Notes: generated by a model not told the origin, from the letters alone. Positions 46,167-55,483 are shown, counted from the first letter of the stretch. The stretch is 64,000 nt of DNA from Pseudomonadota bacterium (GCA_021779835.1 JAJXZX010000010.1:48435-112434); one strand, 5' to 3'. Translations and numbers: made by a program.

Positions 46167-47573
46167 ATGGACCTGCTCGACCAATTCCGCGCTGCAATCG
46201 GGGCGGCCCACGTCCTGACCGGACCCGACGCCGCCGCGCGCGCCCGCGACATCACCGGCAAATACCGCTGGTCGCCCCTCGCCCTCCTGCGCCCCGCCAA
46301 CACGGCAGAGGTCGCGGCCTGCCTGCGCCTTGCCCATGCCAGCGGCACCCCCGTCGTCCCCGTCTCGGGCAACACCGGCCTCGCCGGCGGCGCGCGGGCC
46401 GAGGACGCACTGATGCTCTCGCTCGAACGCCTCAACCGCATCCGGGAAATCCGCGCCGCCTCGCGCATCGCCATCGTCGAGGCGGGCGTCGTCCTCTCAC
46501 GCCTGCACGAGGCCGCCGACGCCGAGGGCATGATCTTCCCCCTGTGGTTCGGCGCGCGCGGCTCTGCGATGATCGGCGGCAACCTCTCGACCAATGCGGG
46601 CGGCTCCAACGTGGTCCGCTACGGCAACACCCGCGCGCTTTGCCTAGGGCTGGAGGTCGTGCTGGCCGATGGCCGCGTGATGGATCTGATGAGCGAGCTG
46701 CACAAGGACAACTCCGGCTACGACCTCAAGGATCTGTTCATCGGCGCCGAGGGCACGCTAGGCATCATCACCGCCGCCGTCCTCAAACTGTTCCCCAAAC
46801 CCGCCGCCTACGCCACCGCAATGGTTGCGGCCCCCTCGCTGGACGCCGCCCTCACCCTGCTGAACCGCCTGCAACAGGCCTCTGGCGGCGCGGTCGAAGC
46901 CTTCGAATACATGCCGCGCAGCTACATGGACCGTTACGCCGTCTGCAACCCCAAGGCCCGCCCCCCCTTCGCGCAGCCCCACGACACCACGATCCTGGTC
47001 GAAATCGGCGCCACCGCCCCGCGCGACGCCATGCCAGATGCCAACGGCACCCCTGTAATCACCACGCTCCTGCAAGACACGCTGGCCGCGATGATGGAGG
47101 CGGGCCTCGTCCTCGACGCCGTCATCGCGCAGTCAGAGGCGCAACGGGCAGAGATGTGGGCGCGCCGCGAAGCCGCCGCCGCCATCACCTTTTCCCGCCA
47201 GCCGCTGGTTGATAACGACATCGCCGTGCCGTTGGACAAGGTCGCCACCTTCCTCGACCGCATCGAGGCCCGCCTGCCCGCAATCGACCCCGGCGCGGAA
47301 AGCATCACCGTGGCCCACCTTGGCGACGGCAACCTGCATTACACCGTCTGGCCCACCTCCGCCGACGCCGCCCTGCACGACCGTATCCGCACCGCGGTCG
47401 AGGATGTAGTGGCCGACCTGCGTGGCAGCTTTTCCGCCGAACATGGCGTCGGCACCTCGAAACTGCCGACCATGGCGCGGCGCAAAGACCCGGTGGCGCT
47501 CGACACCATGCGCGCGCTGAAGGTGGCCCTTGACCCCAAGGGCATCCTCAACCCCGGCAAGGTCGTGCCCTGA
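46167..47573 (+). CDS. FAD-linked oxidase (glycolate/D-lactate dehydrogenase type)
   Basis: The 468-residue protein has a VAO-type FAD-binding domain (VPVSGNTGLAGGA, GGNLSTNAGGSNVVRYGNTR) and the C-terminal domain ending in HLGDGNLHYTVW and EHGVGTSKLPTM. This is the GlcD/D-2-hydroxyacid dehydrogenase (D2HGDH) group. It oxidises a D-2-hydroxyacid to a ketoacid; the substrate is not certain. The start follows AGGGGAACC. Confidence 0.85.
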   Translation: MDLLDQFRAAIGAAHVLTGPDAAARARDITGKYRWSPLALLRPANTAEVAACLRLAHASGTPVVPVSGNTGLAGGARAEDALMLSLERLNRIREIRAASRIAIVEAGVVLSRLHEAADAEGMIFPLWFGARGSAMIGGNLSTNAGGSNVVRYGNTRALCLGLEVVLADGRVMDLMSELHKDNSGYDLKDLFIGAEGTLGIITAAVLKLFPKPAAYATAMVAAPSLDAALTLLNRLQQASGGAVEAFEYMPRSYMDRYAVCNPKARPPFAQPHDTTILVEIGATAPRDAMPDANGTPVITTLLQDTLAAMMEAGLVLDAVIAQSEAQRAEMWARREAAAAITFSRQPLVDNDIAVPLDKVATFLDRIEARLPAIDPGAESITVAHLGDGNLHYTVWPTSADAALHDRIRTAVEDVVADLRGSFSAEHGVGTSKLPTMARRKDPVALDTMRALKVALDPKGILNPGKVVP

Positions 47574-47577
47574 CGCC

Positions 47578-48792
47578 ATGACCCGCCCCACCGGCCCCGG
47601 CCTCATCCTCAGCGACCCCACGCTGCGCCTCATCGCGCTGGCGATCATCTGCATCGGCACCGTCGCCGCCGCCCTCGCCCCCTACCAGTCGATGATTGCG
47701 GTGCAGATCTTCGCCATCCCGCCGCGCTTGTACACCGCCATCCTCGTCACGGCCGCGCTGATCTCGGTCTCATCCTCGGTCGTGGTCGGCATCCTCACCG
47801 ACCAACACGCCATCCGCCGCGTCACCGCGATTCTGTCCACCGCGCTGCTTGTAACCGGCTACAGCCTGGTGCGCCTCGCCCCTTCGGCGCTCACCTTCAC
47901 CCTGACCCACGCGATCATCTCCCCCCTTGCTGGCAGCCTGTTCGGCCAGCTTTTCGCCCTGACCCGCATCGTCACCCGCGACCGGCCAGAGGCAGAGCGT
48001 GACCGCATCGCCGCCCTGATCCGCGCCGCCTTCGCGCTGCCCTTCATCGTGATCCTGCCGCTGTGGTCGCTGGCCATCGCGGCGGGCGTCAGCCTGCTCA
48101 ACGTCTATACCCTTGCGCTTGCCGCCGCCCTGATCGGCCTCGCGCTGATCCTGCGCGACTGGCCACAGGATGCGCAACTGCCGTCCCACCCGCGCTCTGG
48201 CCTCAGCTTCCGCGCCGCGATGGCCGAACTGGCGCAGCCCGCGCTGATGGCGCGCATGGTCGCCCTCGGCCTCGCCGCCTCCTCGGTCAGCCTCTACATG
48301 GTGCTCCTTGGCCTCACCCTCACCACCCTCGGCCACCGCCCACAATCCGAGGTCGCGCTGTTCGCAGGCCTCACCGCGGGGTTGGAGATTCCGGTGATGC
48401 TGCTCACCACCCCACTCCTGCGCCGCCTGAGCAAGCCCAAGGTCATCGCCCTCGGCTCGGCGCTGCATGCAACCTTCATGGTGCTGCTCTCGCAATCCGC
48501 ACACCTGCCCGCCATCCTGCCGCTCGCCGCCGTTGCCGCGATGGGCGCGGGCATCCTGCTGACGATCCCCTTGGGATATATGCAGGATCTGCTGCACCAC
48601 CGCCCCGGCGCGGGCGGCGCGCTGATCGCGGTCAACCAGTTTCTCGTCGCCGCCTTCGCAGCTCTCGCCTTCCTGATCGGCACGCAAATCTCTGGCTACA
48701 GCCTCGCCGCCCTGATCGGCGCTGCCTTCGCCCTGACCGGCGCGGGCCTGCTCCTCTGGTTAGATCGCGCGGGCAAGTATGCGCGTGACTGA
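47578..48792 (+). CDS. MFS transporter
   Basis: The 404-residue protein has about 12 hydrophobic helices and an MFS layout (GILTDQHAIRRVTAI after helix 2, LLRRLSKPKVIALGS after helix 8). It resembles the sugar-efflux SetA branch. It starts 4 bp after the FAD-linked oxidase and could export or import a compound of that pathway; the substrate is unknown. Confidence 0.75.
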   Translation: MTRPTGPGLILSDPTLRLIALAIICIGTVAAALAPYQSMIAVQIFAIPPRLYTAILVTAALISVSSSVVVGILTDQHAIRRVTAILSTALLVTGYSLVRLAPSALTFTLTHAIISPLAGSLFGQLFALTRIVTRDRPEAERDRIAALIRAAFALPFIVILPLWSLAIAAGVSLLNVYTLALAAALIGLALILRDWPQDAQLPSHPRSGLSFRAAMAELAQPALMARMVALGLAASSVSLYMVLLGLTLTTLGHRPQSEVALFAGLTAGLEIPVMLLTTPLLRRLSKPKVIALGSALHATFMVLLSQSAHLPAILPLAAVAAMGAGILLTIPLGYMQDLLHHRPGAGGALIAVNQFLVAAFAALAFLIGTQISGYSLAALIGAAFALTGAGLLLWLDRAGKYARD

Positions 48793-48890
48793 CGAGGAAA
48801 ACCGGCTTCCACTTTTCCTCGTCACGCTCCGCCCCCTTGCCGCAGCCCCTCCCCCGCCTATCTGGCATAGAGCCGCATAAGGACCGCCCG

Positions 48891-49919
48891 ATGACCCAAA
48901 CCATGACCCGCATCGCCCTCGCCTCCCGCCCCGAGGGCAAACCCGGCCCAGAGAATTTCCGCCTCGAAACCCTGCCGCTGCCCACGCCCGGCCCCGGTGA
49001 ATTCCTCGCCCGCGTCGTTTGGCTCTCGCTCGACCCCTACATGCGCGGGCGGATGAGCGCGGCCAAATCCTACGCCAAACCAGTAGAGGTCGGCGCCACG
49101 ATGGAGGGCGGCGCGGTGGCGCAAGTCATCACCTCCAACACCCCCGCCTTCGCCCCGGGCGATTACGTCGTCGGCAATTTCGGCTGGGCCAGCCACGCGG
49201 TCTCCACCGGTGAGGGCGTGCAAAAGATCGACCCCGACGCCGCCCCCCTTTCCACCGCCCTTGGCGTCCTCGGTATGCCCGGCCTCACCGCATGGGTCGG
49301 CCTCAATGACATCGCAGGGGCGAAATCCGGCGAAACCATCGTCGTCTCGGCGGCCACCGGCGCGGTCGGCAGCCTCGTCGGCCAACTCGCCCGTGCCAAG
49401 GGAATGCGCACCATCGGCATCGCTGGCGGTGCAGACAAATGCGCCTATGCCACGGCGGAGCTGGGCTACGACGTCTGCCTCGACCACCACGCCGCCGACA
49501 CCCGCACCCTCTCGCAGCAAATCGCCGAGGCCGCGCCGACCGGCGTCGATGTCTATTTTGAAAACACCGGCGGCAAACCGCTGGAGGCCGTGCTGCCCCG
49601 CATGAACACCCACGGTCGCATCGCGCTTTGCGGCATGATCGCGTGGTATTCCGGCATCGAGGGCGCACCCCCCGCCCCCGCCGTGTGGGGCGCCATCCTG
49701 CGCCAACGCCTGCGCGTGCAGGGCTTCATCATCTTCGACCATTTCAACCGCGCCCCTGCCTTCCGCGCCGAGGTCGCGCCCTTGGTCAAATCCGGTGCCA
49801 TCCGCTACCGCGAAACCGTGGCAGAGGGGCTGGCCCAAGCCCCCGCCGCCTTCCTCAGCCTGCTAGAGGGCGGCAATTTCGGCAAACAACTGGTCCGCAT
49901 CGCACCCGCCCGCGCATAG
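48891..49919 (+). CDS. NADP-dependent medium-chain oxidoreductase (CurA/leukotriene-B4-reductase-like)
   Basis: The 342-residue protein starts with LASRPEGKPGPENFRLE and has WLSLDPYMRGRM, GMPGLTAWVGL and the NADP motif AATGAVGSLVGQLA, typical of the zinc-free alkenal/one oxidoreductases. These reduce C=C bonds of unsaturated aldehydes and ketones. It stands alone, with a complex hairpin region downstream. Confidence 0.88.
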   Translation: MTQTMTRIALASRPEGKPGPENFRLETLPLPTPGPGEFLARVVWLSLDPYMRGRMSAAKSYAKPVEVGATMEGGAVAQVITSNTPAFAPGDYVVGNFGWASHAVSTGEGVQKIDPDAAPLSTALGVLGMPGLTAWVGLNDIAGAKSGETIVVSAATGAVGSLVGQLARAKGMRTIGIAGGADKCAYATAELGYDVCLDHHAADTRTLSQQIAEAAPTGVDVYFENTGGKPLEAVLPRMNTHGRIALCGMIAWYSGIEGAPPAPAVWGAILRQRLRVQGFIIFDHFNRAPAFRAEVAPLVKSGAIRYRETVAEGLAQAPAAFLSLLEGGNFGKQLVRIAPARA

Positions 49920-49946
49920 GGAAAAGCGCCGGGGCGCTGCCCCATG

Positions 49947-49969
49947 CCATCGGTTTCCTGAACCGATGG
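49947..49969 (+). terminator. Hairpin downstream of the oxidoreductase gene
   Basis: CCATCGGTT (49947-49955) and AACCGATGG (49961-49969) are perfect 9-bp arms around TCCTG. It is followed by a second GC hairpin in the interspersed element at 49984. Confidence 0.6.
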
Positions 49970-49983
49970 CGAAGCCGAAAGCG

Positions 49984-50028
49984 CCGGGGCTCTGCCCCGG
50001 ACCCCGGAGTATTTTTGCCAAAAAGAAA
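49984..50028 (+). repeat. Interspersed intergenic element, copy 3 (hairpin + GGAGTATTTTT motif)
   Basis: CCGGGGC (49984-49990) / GCCCCGG (49994-50000) forms a 7-bp stem with a TCT loop, followed by GGAGTATTTTTGCCAAAAAG from 50006. It lies between convergent genes (oxidoreductase and hemC). Confidence 0.75.
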
Positions 50029-50067
50029 CGGCGACAAAGGAACACCGCACGGGTCAATCCGCCCGAC

Positions 50068-51015
50068 TCAGGCCTTCCAGTCGAAAAACCCCTTCGGCGC
50101 GCGCGCAAGCAGCCGCCGCGCCAGATCGTGACCCAACTCGGCCGCCTCCGCGACCGGCGCGCGCCCCTCATCGGCCAAACTCTCGGTTCCATCGGGGCGC
50201 AAAATCTCACCGCGCAGCCAGACCGTATCACCCTCCAGCACCGCCAATCCGGCAATCGGCGTCTCGCAGGATCCATCCAGCGTCGCCAGGAACGCGCGCT
50301 CTGCCGCCAACCGCTGCCCTGTCGGCGCGTGATGGATTGCGGCCAACATCCCCGCCACGCGGGCATCATCCTTGCGCCGCTCGATCCCGATCGCGCCCTG
50401 CGCCACCGCCGGCAACATCTCCTCCGGTGCAATCGCAGACCGCGCCACCGCAGCCATCCCCAGCCGGTTCAGCCCAGCCATCGCCAGGAACGTCGCCACC
50501 GCCACGCCCTCCTCCAGCTTGCGCATCCGCGTCTGCACATTGCCGCGAAACTCCACCACCCGCAGGTCCGGCCGCCGCAGCAACAACTGCGCCCGCCGCC
50601 GCAAACTCGACGAGCCGACTACCGCGCCCTCGGGCAAATCCGCCAGCCCCGCGCATGTGGGCGAGACGAACGCATCGCGCACATCCTCGCGCGGCAGATA
50701 GCAATCCAGCGCCAAGCCCTCGGGCTGCAACACCGGCATATCCTTCATCGAATGCACTGCAATATCGATGCTGCCCGCCAACAGCGCCTCTTCGATCTCG
50801 CGGGTGAACAGGCCCTTGCCGCCGATCTCGCGCAGCGCCTTGTCCTGCACCATGTCGCCGGTGACCTTGATCACCACCACCTCGAACGCCGCCTCGGGCA
50901 GCCCGAACGCCGCCCCCAGCCGCGCGCGCGTCTCATAGGCCTGCGCCAAAGCGAGGGGCGAGCCGCGGGTGCCAATCTTCAACGGTTGGGCGGGGGAGGG
51001 CATATCCTGTGTCAT
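50068..51015 (-). CDS. hemC: Hydroxymethylbilane synthase (porphobilinogen deaminase)
   Basis: The 315-residue protein shows KIGTRGSPLALAQA, HSMKDMP, GSSSLRRRAQL, RGNVQTRM and the dipyrromethane-cofactor cysteine in LDGSCETPIAG. It makes hydroxymethylbilane for haem and related tetrapyrroles. The start at 51015 is chosen; 51003 and 51051 are alternatives. Confidence 0.95.
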   Translation of the reverse strand: MTQDMPSPAQPLKIGTRGSPLALAQAYETRARLGAAFGLPEAAFEVVVIKVTGDMVQDKALREIGGKGLFTREIEEALLAGSIDIAVHSMKDMPVLQPEGLALDCYLPREDVRDAFVSPTCAGLADLPEGAVVGSSSLRRRAQLLLRRPDLRVVEFRGNVQTRMRKLEEGVAVATFLAMAGLNRLGMAAVARSAIAPEEMLPAVAQGAIGIERRKDDARVAGMLAAIHHAPTGQRLAAERAFLATLDGSCETPIAGLAVLEGDTVWLRGEILRPDGTESLADEGRAPVAEAAELGHDLARRLLARAPKGFFDWKA

Positions 51016-51073
51016 GCCCGCAGTCTTAGCCGCGCGCTTTGCCCCTGACAATGCCCCGGCGCCCCAATTGCTT

Positions 51074-51098
51074 TGGTCAAAATATCCCCGCCGGAGGC
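51074..51098 (-). repeat. Short intergenic motif related to the hairpin elements
   Basis: On the minus strand this reads CCTCCGGCGGGGATATTTTG followed by ACCAA. The GGCGGGGATATTT part recurs at 36919-36931. It lies between the LysE gene stop and hemC. It may be a second family of dispersed intergenic motifs. Confidence 0.45.
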
Positions 51099-51105
51099 TC
51101 CGCCC

Positions 51106-51696
51106 TCAGTGCATCAACAACGGCCACAGCGTCGCGACCAACAGCCCCGCCATCACCCAGTTGAACACCACCAGCCGCCGCGGATTGTTCAGCACCCGCC
51201 GCATCTCACGCCCCAGCACCACCCACGCCCCACAGCATGGCAGGTTCACCGCGCCCAAAACCGCCGCCACCGCCGCCACCCCGACCACGCCGGGCACCGC
51301 GACATAGGCCGTCATCGCGGTGATCGCCATCGCCCAGGCCTTGGGGTTCACCCATTGGAAGGCGCAGGCCTGTAGAAAGGTCATCGGCCGCGCCTCCTCG
51401 ACCGAGCCCGGCGGCGGCGACTGCGCAATCTTCCACGCCAACCACAACATGTAAACCAGGCTCGCCCCCTTCAGCACCAGCTTCAGCGGCGGCCACAGAT
51501 CGAACAGCCGCGCCAGGCCAAGCCCCATCAGCGCCGCCATAAAGACAAAGCCCGCCGTCACCCCCACCAGATGCGGCAACGTGCGGCGAAAGCCGAAATT
51601 CGCCCCCGATGTCATCAACATCAGGTTATTCGGCCCCGGCGTGATCGAGGTCACAAACGCAAAGCCCATCAGGGCAAGAAGGATTTGATATGTCAT
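51106..51696 (-). CDS. LysE/RhtB family amino-acid exporter
   Basis: The 196-residue membrane protein begins MTYQILLALMGFAFVTSITPGPNNLMLMTSGANFG, the LysE family signature, and has about six helices. It probably exports an amino acid or derivative. It is divergent from an Lrp-type regulator, a common control pair. Confidence 0.88.
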   Translation of the reverse strand: MTYQILLALMGFAFVTSITPGPNNLMLMTSGANFGFRRTLPHLVGVTAGFVFMAALMGLGLARLFDLWPPLKLVLKGASLVYMLWLAWKIAQSPPPGSVEEARPMTFLQACAFQWVNPKAWAMAITAMTAYVAVPGVVGVAAVAAVLGAVNLPCCGAWVVLGREMRRVLNNPRRLVVFNWVMAGLLVATLWPLLMH

Positions 51697-51720
51697 GGCG
51701 CAATAATATGCGACGCCACC

Positions 51721-51735
51721 CGCAACAGGGTTGCG
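51721..51735. promoter_or_regulatory. Possible Lrp-type operator in the lysE-lrp divergent gap
   Basis: CGCAACAGGGTTGCG is a 15-bp palindrome with 6-bp arms and a 3-bp centre. Its size and position between the two divergent starts fit an Lrp/AsnC site. Confidence 0.45.
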
Positions 51736-51768
51736 TTTTGCGTCATCAATGCACTATCTCATCAATCT

Positions 51769-52221
51769 ATGAGCGCGAATGACCCCGCAAACGACCGAAT
51801 ATTGCGCATCCTTGCGCGAGAGGGGCGCATCTCCAATCTCGACCTCGCGCAGCGCGTCGGCCTGTCGCCCTCCGCCTGCCTGCGTCGCGTGCAAGAGCTT
51901 GAACGCTCGGGCGCCATTCGCGGCTACCGTGCTCAACTGGCCCCCGAGGCAACCGGCGGCGGCTTCACCGCTTATGTCGCCATCGGCCTCAGCGAACACA
52001 CCAAGGCGGCGCAACTCGCCTTTGAACGCGCGATGGCGGCAAGCCCGCATGTGCGCGAATGTCACAACGTCACCGGCGTCATCGAATACCTGCTGCGGGT
52101 CGAGGTGCCCGACATCGCCGCCTACAAACGCTTCCACGCCGAAACCCTCGGCACCCTGCCGCAGGTCACCACCATCACCACCTACATCGTGATGGACTCG
52201 CCCAAGGACGACCGGGCCTGA
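51769..52221 (+). CDS. Lrp/AsnC family transcriptional regulator
   Basis: The 150-residue protein has an N-terminal HTH (ILAREGRISNLDLAQRVGLSPSACLRRVQELE) and an AsnC ligand-binding domain ending in a TTYIVMDSPKD strand. It probably senses an amino acid and controls the divergent LysE exporter. Confidence 0.9.
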   Translation: MSANDPANDRILRILAREGRISNLDLAQRVGLSPSACLRRVQELERSGAIRGYRAQLAPEATGGGFTAYVAIGLSEHTKAAQLAFERAMAASPHVRECHNVTGVIEYLLRVEVPDIAAYKRFHAETLGTLPQVTTITTYIVMDSPKDDRA

Positions 52222-52268
52222 CGACAGCTGCGCCCCCCGTCCCTCTCCCGCCCCCCCGCCAAAAACAA

Positions 52269-52296
52269 CGCCCGGCCCCTTTGCAGGAACCGGGCG
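52269..52296 (-). terminator. Terminator of the SlyB-type gene
   Basis: CGCCCGG (52269-52275) pairs with CCGGGCG (52290-52296). On the minus strand the stem is followed by TTGTTTTTGG, a rho-independent form. Confidence 0.7.
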
Positions 52297-52321
52297 CTGA
52301 TCCTCTCGCGTGGCTTGCGCC

Positions 52322-52783
52322 TTACGGCTCCAGCCGCACGCCGTTCGAGGTGGTGACCACCCGCACATGCTCGCCGACATAAAGGTTGCTGTCGTTCTGC
52401 AACACCTGAATCGTGTTGCCGTTATCCAGCCGCACCGTCCACTGCTGCGCCAGACGCCCGCCACGGTTCGGGTCCGAGCCGACATAGTTCGCACCCAACG
52501 CCGCGCCGCCAATCGCACCAAGGCCGGTCATCACGCCATTCCCGCTACCACGGCCGAACTGGTTGCCGATGATCCCACCGGCAAGACCGCCAAGCACCGC
52601 GCCGGCCACTTGGTCATTCTGGTTGGTGCCCTGCAACTGCACGGTGCGCACATGCGTGATGCGCCCACGCTGCACTTGCTGCGCCATCGCCGGCTCCGCC
52701 TGATACGGCTGCCCGCCCATCGTCTGGTCGCAGCCCGCCAAGGCGATCAGCAGCACCGGAACCACGAACGAAAGTTTCTTCAT
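52322..52783 (-). CDS. SlyB-like outer-membrane lipoprotein with glycine-zipper
   Basis: The 153-residue protein has a lipoprotein signal with lipobox LIALAGC (Cys18). A glycine-zipper 2TM domain follows (AGAVLGGLAGGIIGNQFGRG, GAIGGAALGANYVG) and a C-terminal beta part. It belongs to the SlyB/PcP family of envelope lipoproteins. Function: probably outer-membrane integrity. Confidence 0.85.
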   Translation of the reverse strand: MKKLSFVVPVLLIALAGCDQTMGGQPYQAEPAMAQQVQRGRITHVRTVQLQGTNQNDQVAGAVLGGLAGGIIGNQFGRGSGNGVMTGLGAIGGAALGANYVGSDPNRGGRLAQQWTVRLDNGNTIQVLQNDSNLYVGEHVRVVTTSNGVRLEP

Positions 52784-52974
52784 ATTGAATTCTCCTTTGG
52801 GTCAATTGCTTTGGATGGAACGTTGCCCGACCGTTGGTTCAGCCAAGCCCCATTGTGCCATACTCCGTGTCTCCGGCATAGCTTTGGTATGATCTTGCCG
52901 CGCGCGCAAGCACGCCAGAGCGCCTGCACGCCCTCAACGCCGCCGATTGGCAAATCTTTGCCGAAGCCCCGTGC

Positions 52975-53017
52975 CATGCAGTAATCGTATGTATGAAAAA
53001 CATACGATTACTGCATG
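52975..53017. repeat. Perfect 43-bp palindrome with 17-bp arms
   Basis: CATGCAGTAATCGTATG (52975-52991) and CATACGATTACTGCATG (53001-53017) are exact reverse complements around TATGAAAAA. The 9-bp core and the GAAAAA loop match the element at 3127-3153. The ATGAAAAACATA step repeats once more right after the palindrome (53015-53026). It lies 27 bp beyond the hemF stop. Confidence 0.85.
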
Positions 53018-53043
53018 AAAAACATATAACCTGTGTTAGCCCC

Positions 53044-53934
53044 TCACGGCCATTTCGCCACCGGCGGCAGGCTCATCAAAACCGCGTTGGCATCGTGCCC
53101 GGTTTCGAGGCCAAACTTGGTGCCGCGGTCATAAACAAGGTTATATTCGGCATACAAACCGCGATGGATCAGCTGCGTCTCGCGGTCCGCATCCGTCCAC
53201 GGCATATTGCGCCGCCGCTCGGTAACCCCAAGAAAAGCTGGAAGAAAAGCGCGGCCTACGTCTTGGGTAAAGGCAAAATCCGCCTCCCAATCGCCGGTGT
53301 TGAGGTCGTCATAAAACACGCCCCCCACGCCGCGCGCGCGGCCCCGATGCGGCACAAAGAAATACTCATCCGCCCAAGCCTTGAACCGCGGATAATAGCC
53401 CGCGTCATGGGGGTCGCAATGATCCTTCAACACCTGATGGAAAAAGGCCGTATCCTCTTGATATTCAAGGCAAGGATTCAAATCCTCCCCGCCGCCAAAC
53501 CACCACGCGCCGGGCGTCCAGAACATCCGCGTGTTCATGTGCACCGCAGGCGTTTGCGGGTTCTGCATATGCGCCACAAGGCTGATGCCAGTGGCCCAAA
53601 AGCGCGGGTCATCCGCCATCCCCGGCACCCCCCGCGCCGCCATCGCCTTCTGCGCCCGCTCGCCCAAAACCCCATGCACGGTCGAGACATTAACCCCGAC
53701 CTTCTCAAACACCCGCCCGCCGCGCATCACGCTCATCAAGCCGCCGCCCGCGTCCGATCCGTCGTCAGAGGCACGCTTGGTCACGCTCACCTCGAACCTG
53801 CCGGCAGGCAAGCTGGCCATCGGGCCTTCGGTCTGGCTATCCTCAAGCCCTTCAAAAGCCGCGACAATTTCATCGCGCAGGCTACGGAACCACGCGCTGG
53901 CACGCGCTTTCTTCTCGTCGAAATCAGGGGTCAT
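53044..53934 (-). CDS. hemF: Oxygen-dependent coproporphyrinogen-III oxidase
   Basis: The 296-residue protein shows the HemF motifs VSTVHGVLG, NPQTPAVHMNTRMFW, WWFGGGEDLNPC, HKWADEYFF-like KAWADEYFFVPHRG and the FYDDL strand. It converts coproporphyrinogen III to protoporphyrinogen IX with O2. The ATG at 53934 gives the family's normal length; upstream codons are not conserved-looking. Confidence 0.95.
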   Translation of the reverse strand: MTPDFDEKKARASAWFRSLRDEIVAAFEGLEDSQTEGPMASLPAGRFEVSVTKRASDDGSDAGGGLMSVMRGGRVFEKVGVNVSTVHGVLGERAQKAMAARGVPGMADDPRFWATGISLVAHMQNPQTPAVHMNTRMFWTPGAWWFGGGEDLNPCLEYQEDTAFFHQVLKDHCDPHDAGYYPRFKAWADEYFFVPHRGRARGVGGVFYDDLNTGDWEADFAFTQDVGRAFLPAFLGVTERRRNMPWTDADRETQLIHRGLYAEYNLVYDRGTKFGLETGHDANAVLMSLPPVAKWP

Positions 53935-54075
53935 TCGGGCGTCCTTGTCTTGCCGCCAACCGGCGTATCGCCGCCACATTCGCGCCAAAGCCGCCCCCGG
54001 TGCAAGGTCGGAATTGCCATTCCCCTGCCCCGCGCAGTCCTTTAGACTGCCCCCATCAAACACGGAAAGACCCCG

Positions 54076-54480
54076 ATGCGCGCCGCTTTACCGATTGCCC
54101 TTGTGCTCACCCTCGCCGCCTGCGCCACGCCGCAGCAGCAATGTATCAACACCGCCACCCACGACCTTCGCGTCGTCGATGGCCTGATCGCGCAACTGCA
54201 AACCGACATCGCCCGCGGCTATGGCACCACCTTGGCCACCCAAACATCGCCGGAATGGCGCATGTGCGGCGGCCACTTCGACCGCCCCGGTCGCCGGGAC
54301 GAGCCGCATATGTGCTTCGTCGATGTCACAAGCACGGTCTCGGTTCCCGTCGCGATCAATCTGGACGAGGCGCAACGCACCCTCGCCAGCCTGAAGCGCA
54401 AACGGGAAAGCCTTGTAAAACAAGCCAATGCCGGCGTTGCGCAATGTCAGGCGCAATACCCCGACCAACCCGCGCAGTAG
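54076..54480 (+). CDS. Putative lipoprotein of unknown function
   Basis: The 134-residue protein has a signal MRAALPIALVLTLAAC with lipobox LAAC (Cys16). The rest has four further cysteines and two helical stretches (VVDGLIAQLQTDIARGY; EAQRTLASLKRKRESLVKQ) that could form a coiled coil. I do not recognise a named family. It is divergent from hemF and convergent with a methyltransferase gene. Confidence 0.7.
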   Translation: MRAALPIALVLTLAACATPQQQCINTATHDLRVVDGLIAQLQTDIARGYGTTLATQTSPEWRMCGGHFDRPGRRDEPHMCFVDVTSTVSVPVAINLDEAQRTLASLKRKRESLVKQANAGVAQCQAQYPDQPAQ

Positions 54481-54481
54481 G

Positions 54482-55483
54482 TTACTTGCGCGGCGGCTTG
54501 GTCGGGCGGCTGGCGCGGATCAGACGATAGCTGCGGTCGCCGCCGATTTCCTCGACATCGCGGAACGCCTCGGCAAGCGCCGCGTCATAGGGCAAGTGCC
54601 GGTTCGCCACCATCCACAGCACCCCGTTCGGCCCCATATAGCTGCCCGCCGCGCGGATGAACGCCACACCCAGCGCCGCATTCGTCTCGCGGCCAACATG
54701 GAACGGTGGGTTCATCACCACCGCATCCACCGGCCCTTGCAGCCGAAACTGCACCGCATCGGCCCAATGAAACTGCGCGCGCGGATCGACGATATTGCGC
54801 CGCGCACAGTCGAGCGCCCCGGCAGACGCCTCGACCAGATGCACCACCTCAACCCCCTCGCGCGCCAAAATCGCACGCGAAAGATAGCCCCAGCCCGCGC
54901 CCAGATCGGCGACCCGCTTCGGCAAATGCGCAGGCAGCGCCGCCGCCAACAGCGCAGAGCCAGGATCAATGCCATCCGCCGAAAAGACCCCCGGCACCGT
55001 CTCAAACCCACCCGCCAACAGCAATGGAACCGCGCGCCAATCAGCAAACGCCGCGACCCCGGGCGAGGGGAACGCGAACAACTTGCCATGCGCCTTCGAC
55101 ACCGGCTCGCCAACATCCGCGCGCGCCCGGCATTCCTTCAGCATCGAATCCACGCCGTCGGTCTTTTGCCCGTCAACGATCACCAAACCGCCCACCGGCA
55201 CATGCGCCACCGCCTCGGCCACCAGCGCCCGCGCCTCGGCCTTGGCGCGCGGCAGGCAGATCACCGCCGCCGCATAGTCACCCTCTGCCCCGACAGACAC
55301 CGTGAAGCCGCGCGCGGCCAGCATGTCGTGGTCGGGGCGAAAGCCCTGCACCATGCGCACCCGCTCTACCGGCAGCCCGTCAAAGCCATCGTCCCCTGCC
55401 GCGTTGAACACGGCAATCAGCCCCTCTGAGGGCAAACGAAGTGCGCCGGTCTCCAGCGCATGAGAAATTCTTAATGATCGCAT
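54482..55483 (-). CDS. Class I SAM methyltransferase, RsmC-like (16S rRNA m2G1207)
   Basis: The 333-residue protein has a degenerate N-terminal MTase-like half and a C-terminal MTase domain with VADLGAGWGYLSRAIL and the amino-methylase motif NPPFHVG. This two-half layout is that of RsmC/RlmG. It probably methylates guanine in 16S or 23S rRNA. Confidence 0.82.
   Translation of the reverse strand: MRSLRISHALETGALRLPSEGLIAVFNAAGDDGFDGLPVERVRMVQGFRPDHDMLAARGFTVSVGAEGDYAAAVICLPRAKAEARALVAEAVAHVPVGGLVIVDGQKTDGVDSMLKECRARADVGEPVSKAHGKLFAFPSPGVAAFADWRAVPLLLAGGFETVPGVFSADGIDPGSALLAAALPAHLPKRVADLGAGWGYLSRAILAREGVEVVHLVEASAGALDCARRNIVDPRAQFHWADAVQFRLQGPVDAVVMNPPFHVGRETNAALGVAFIRAAGSYMGPNGVLWMVANRHLPYDAALAEAFRDVEEIGGDRSYRLIRASRPTKPPRK

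Noticed and set aside
49966..51048. Plus-strand frame of 360 codons opposite hemC
   Set aside because: hemC has all catalytic motifs; this frame is Arg/Gln/His-rich noise.
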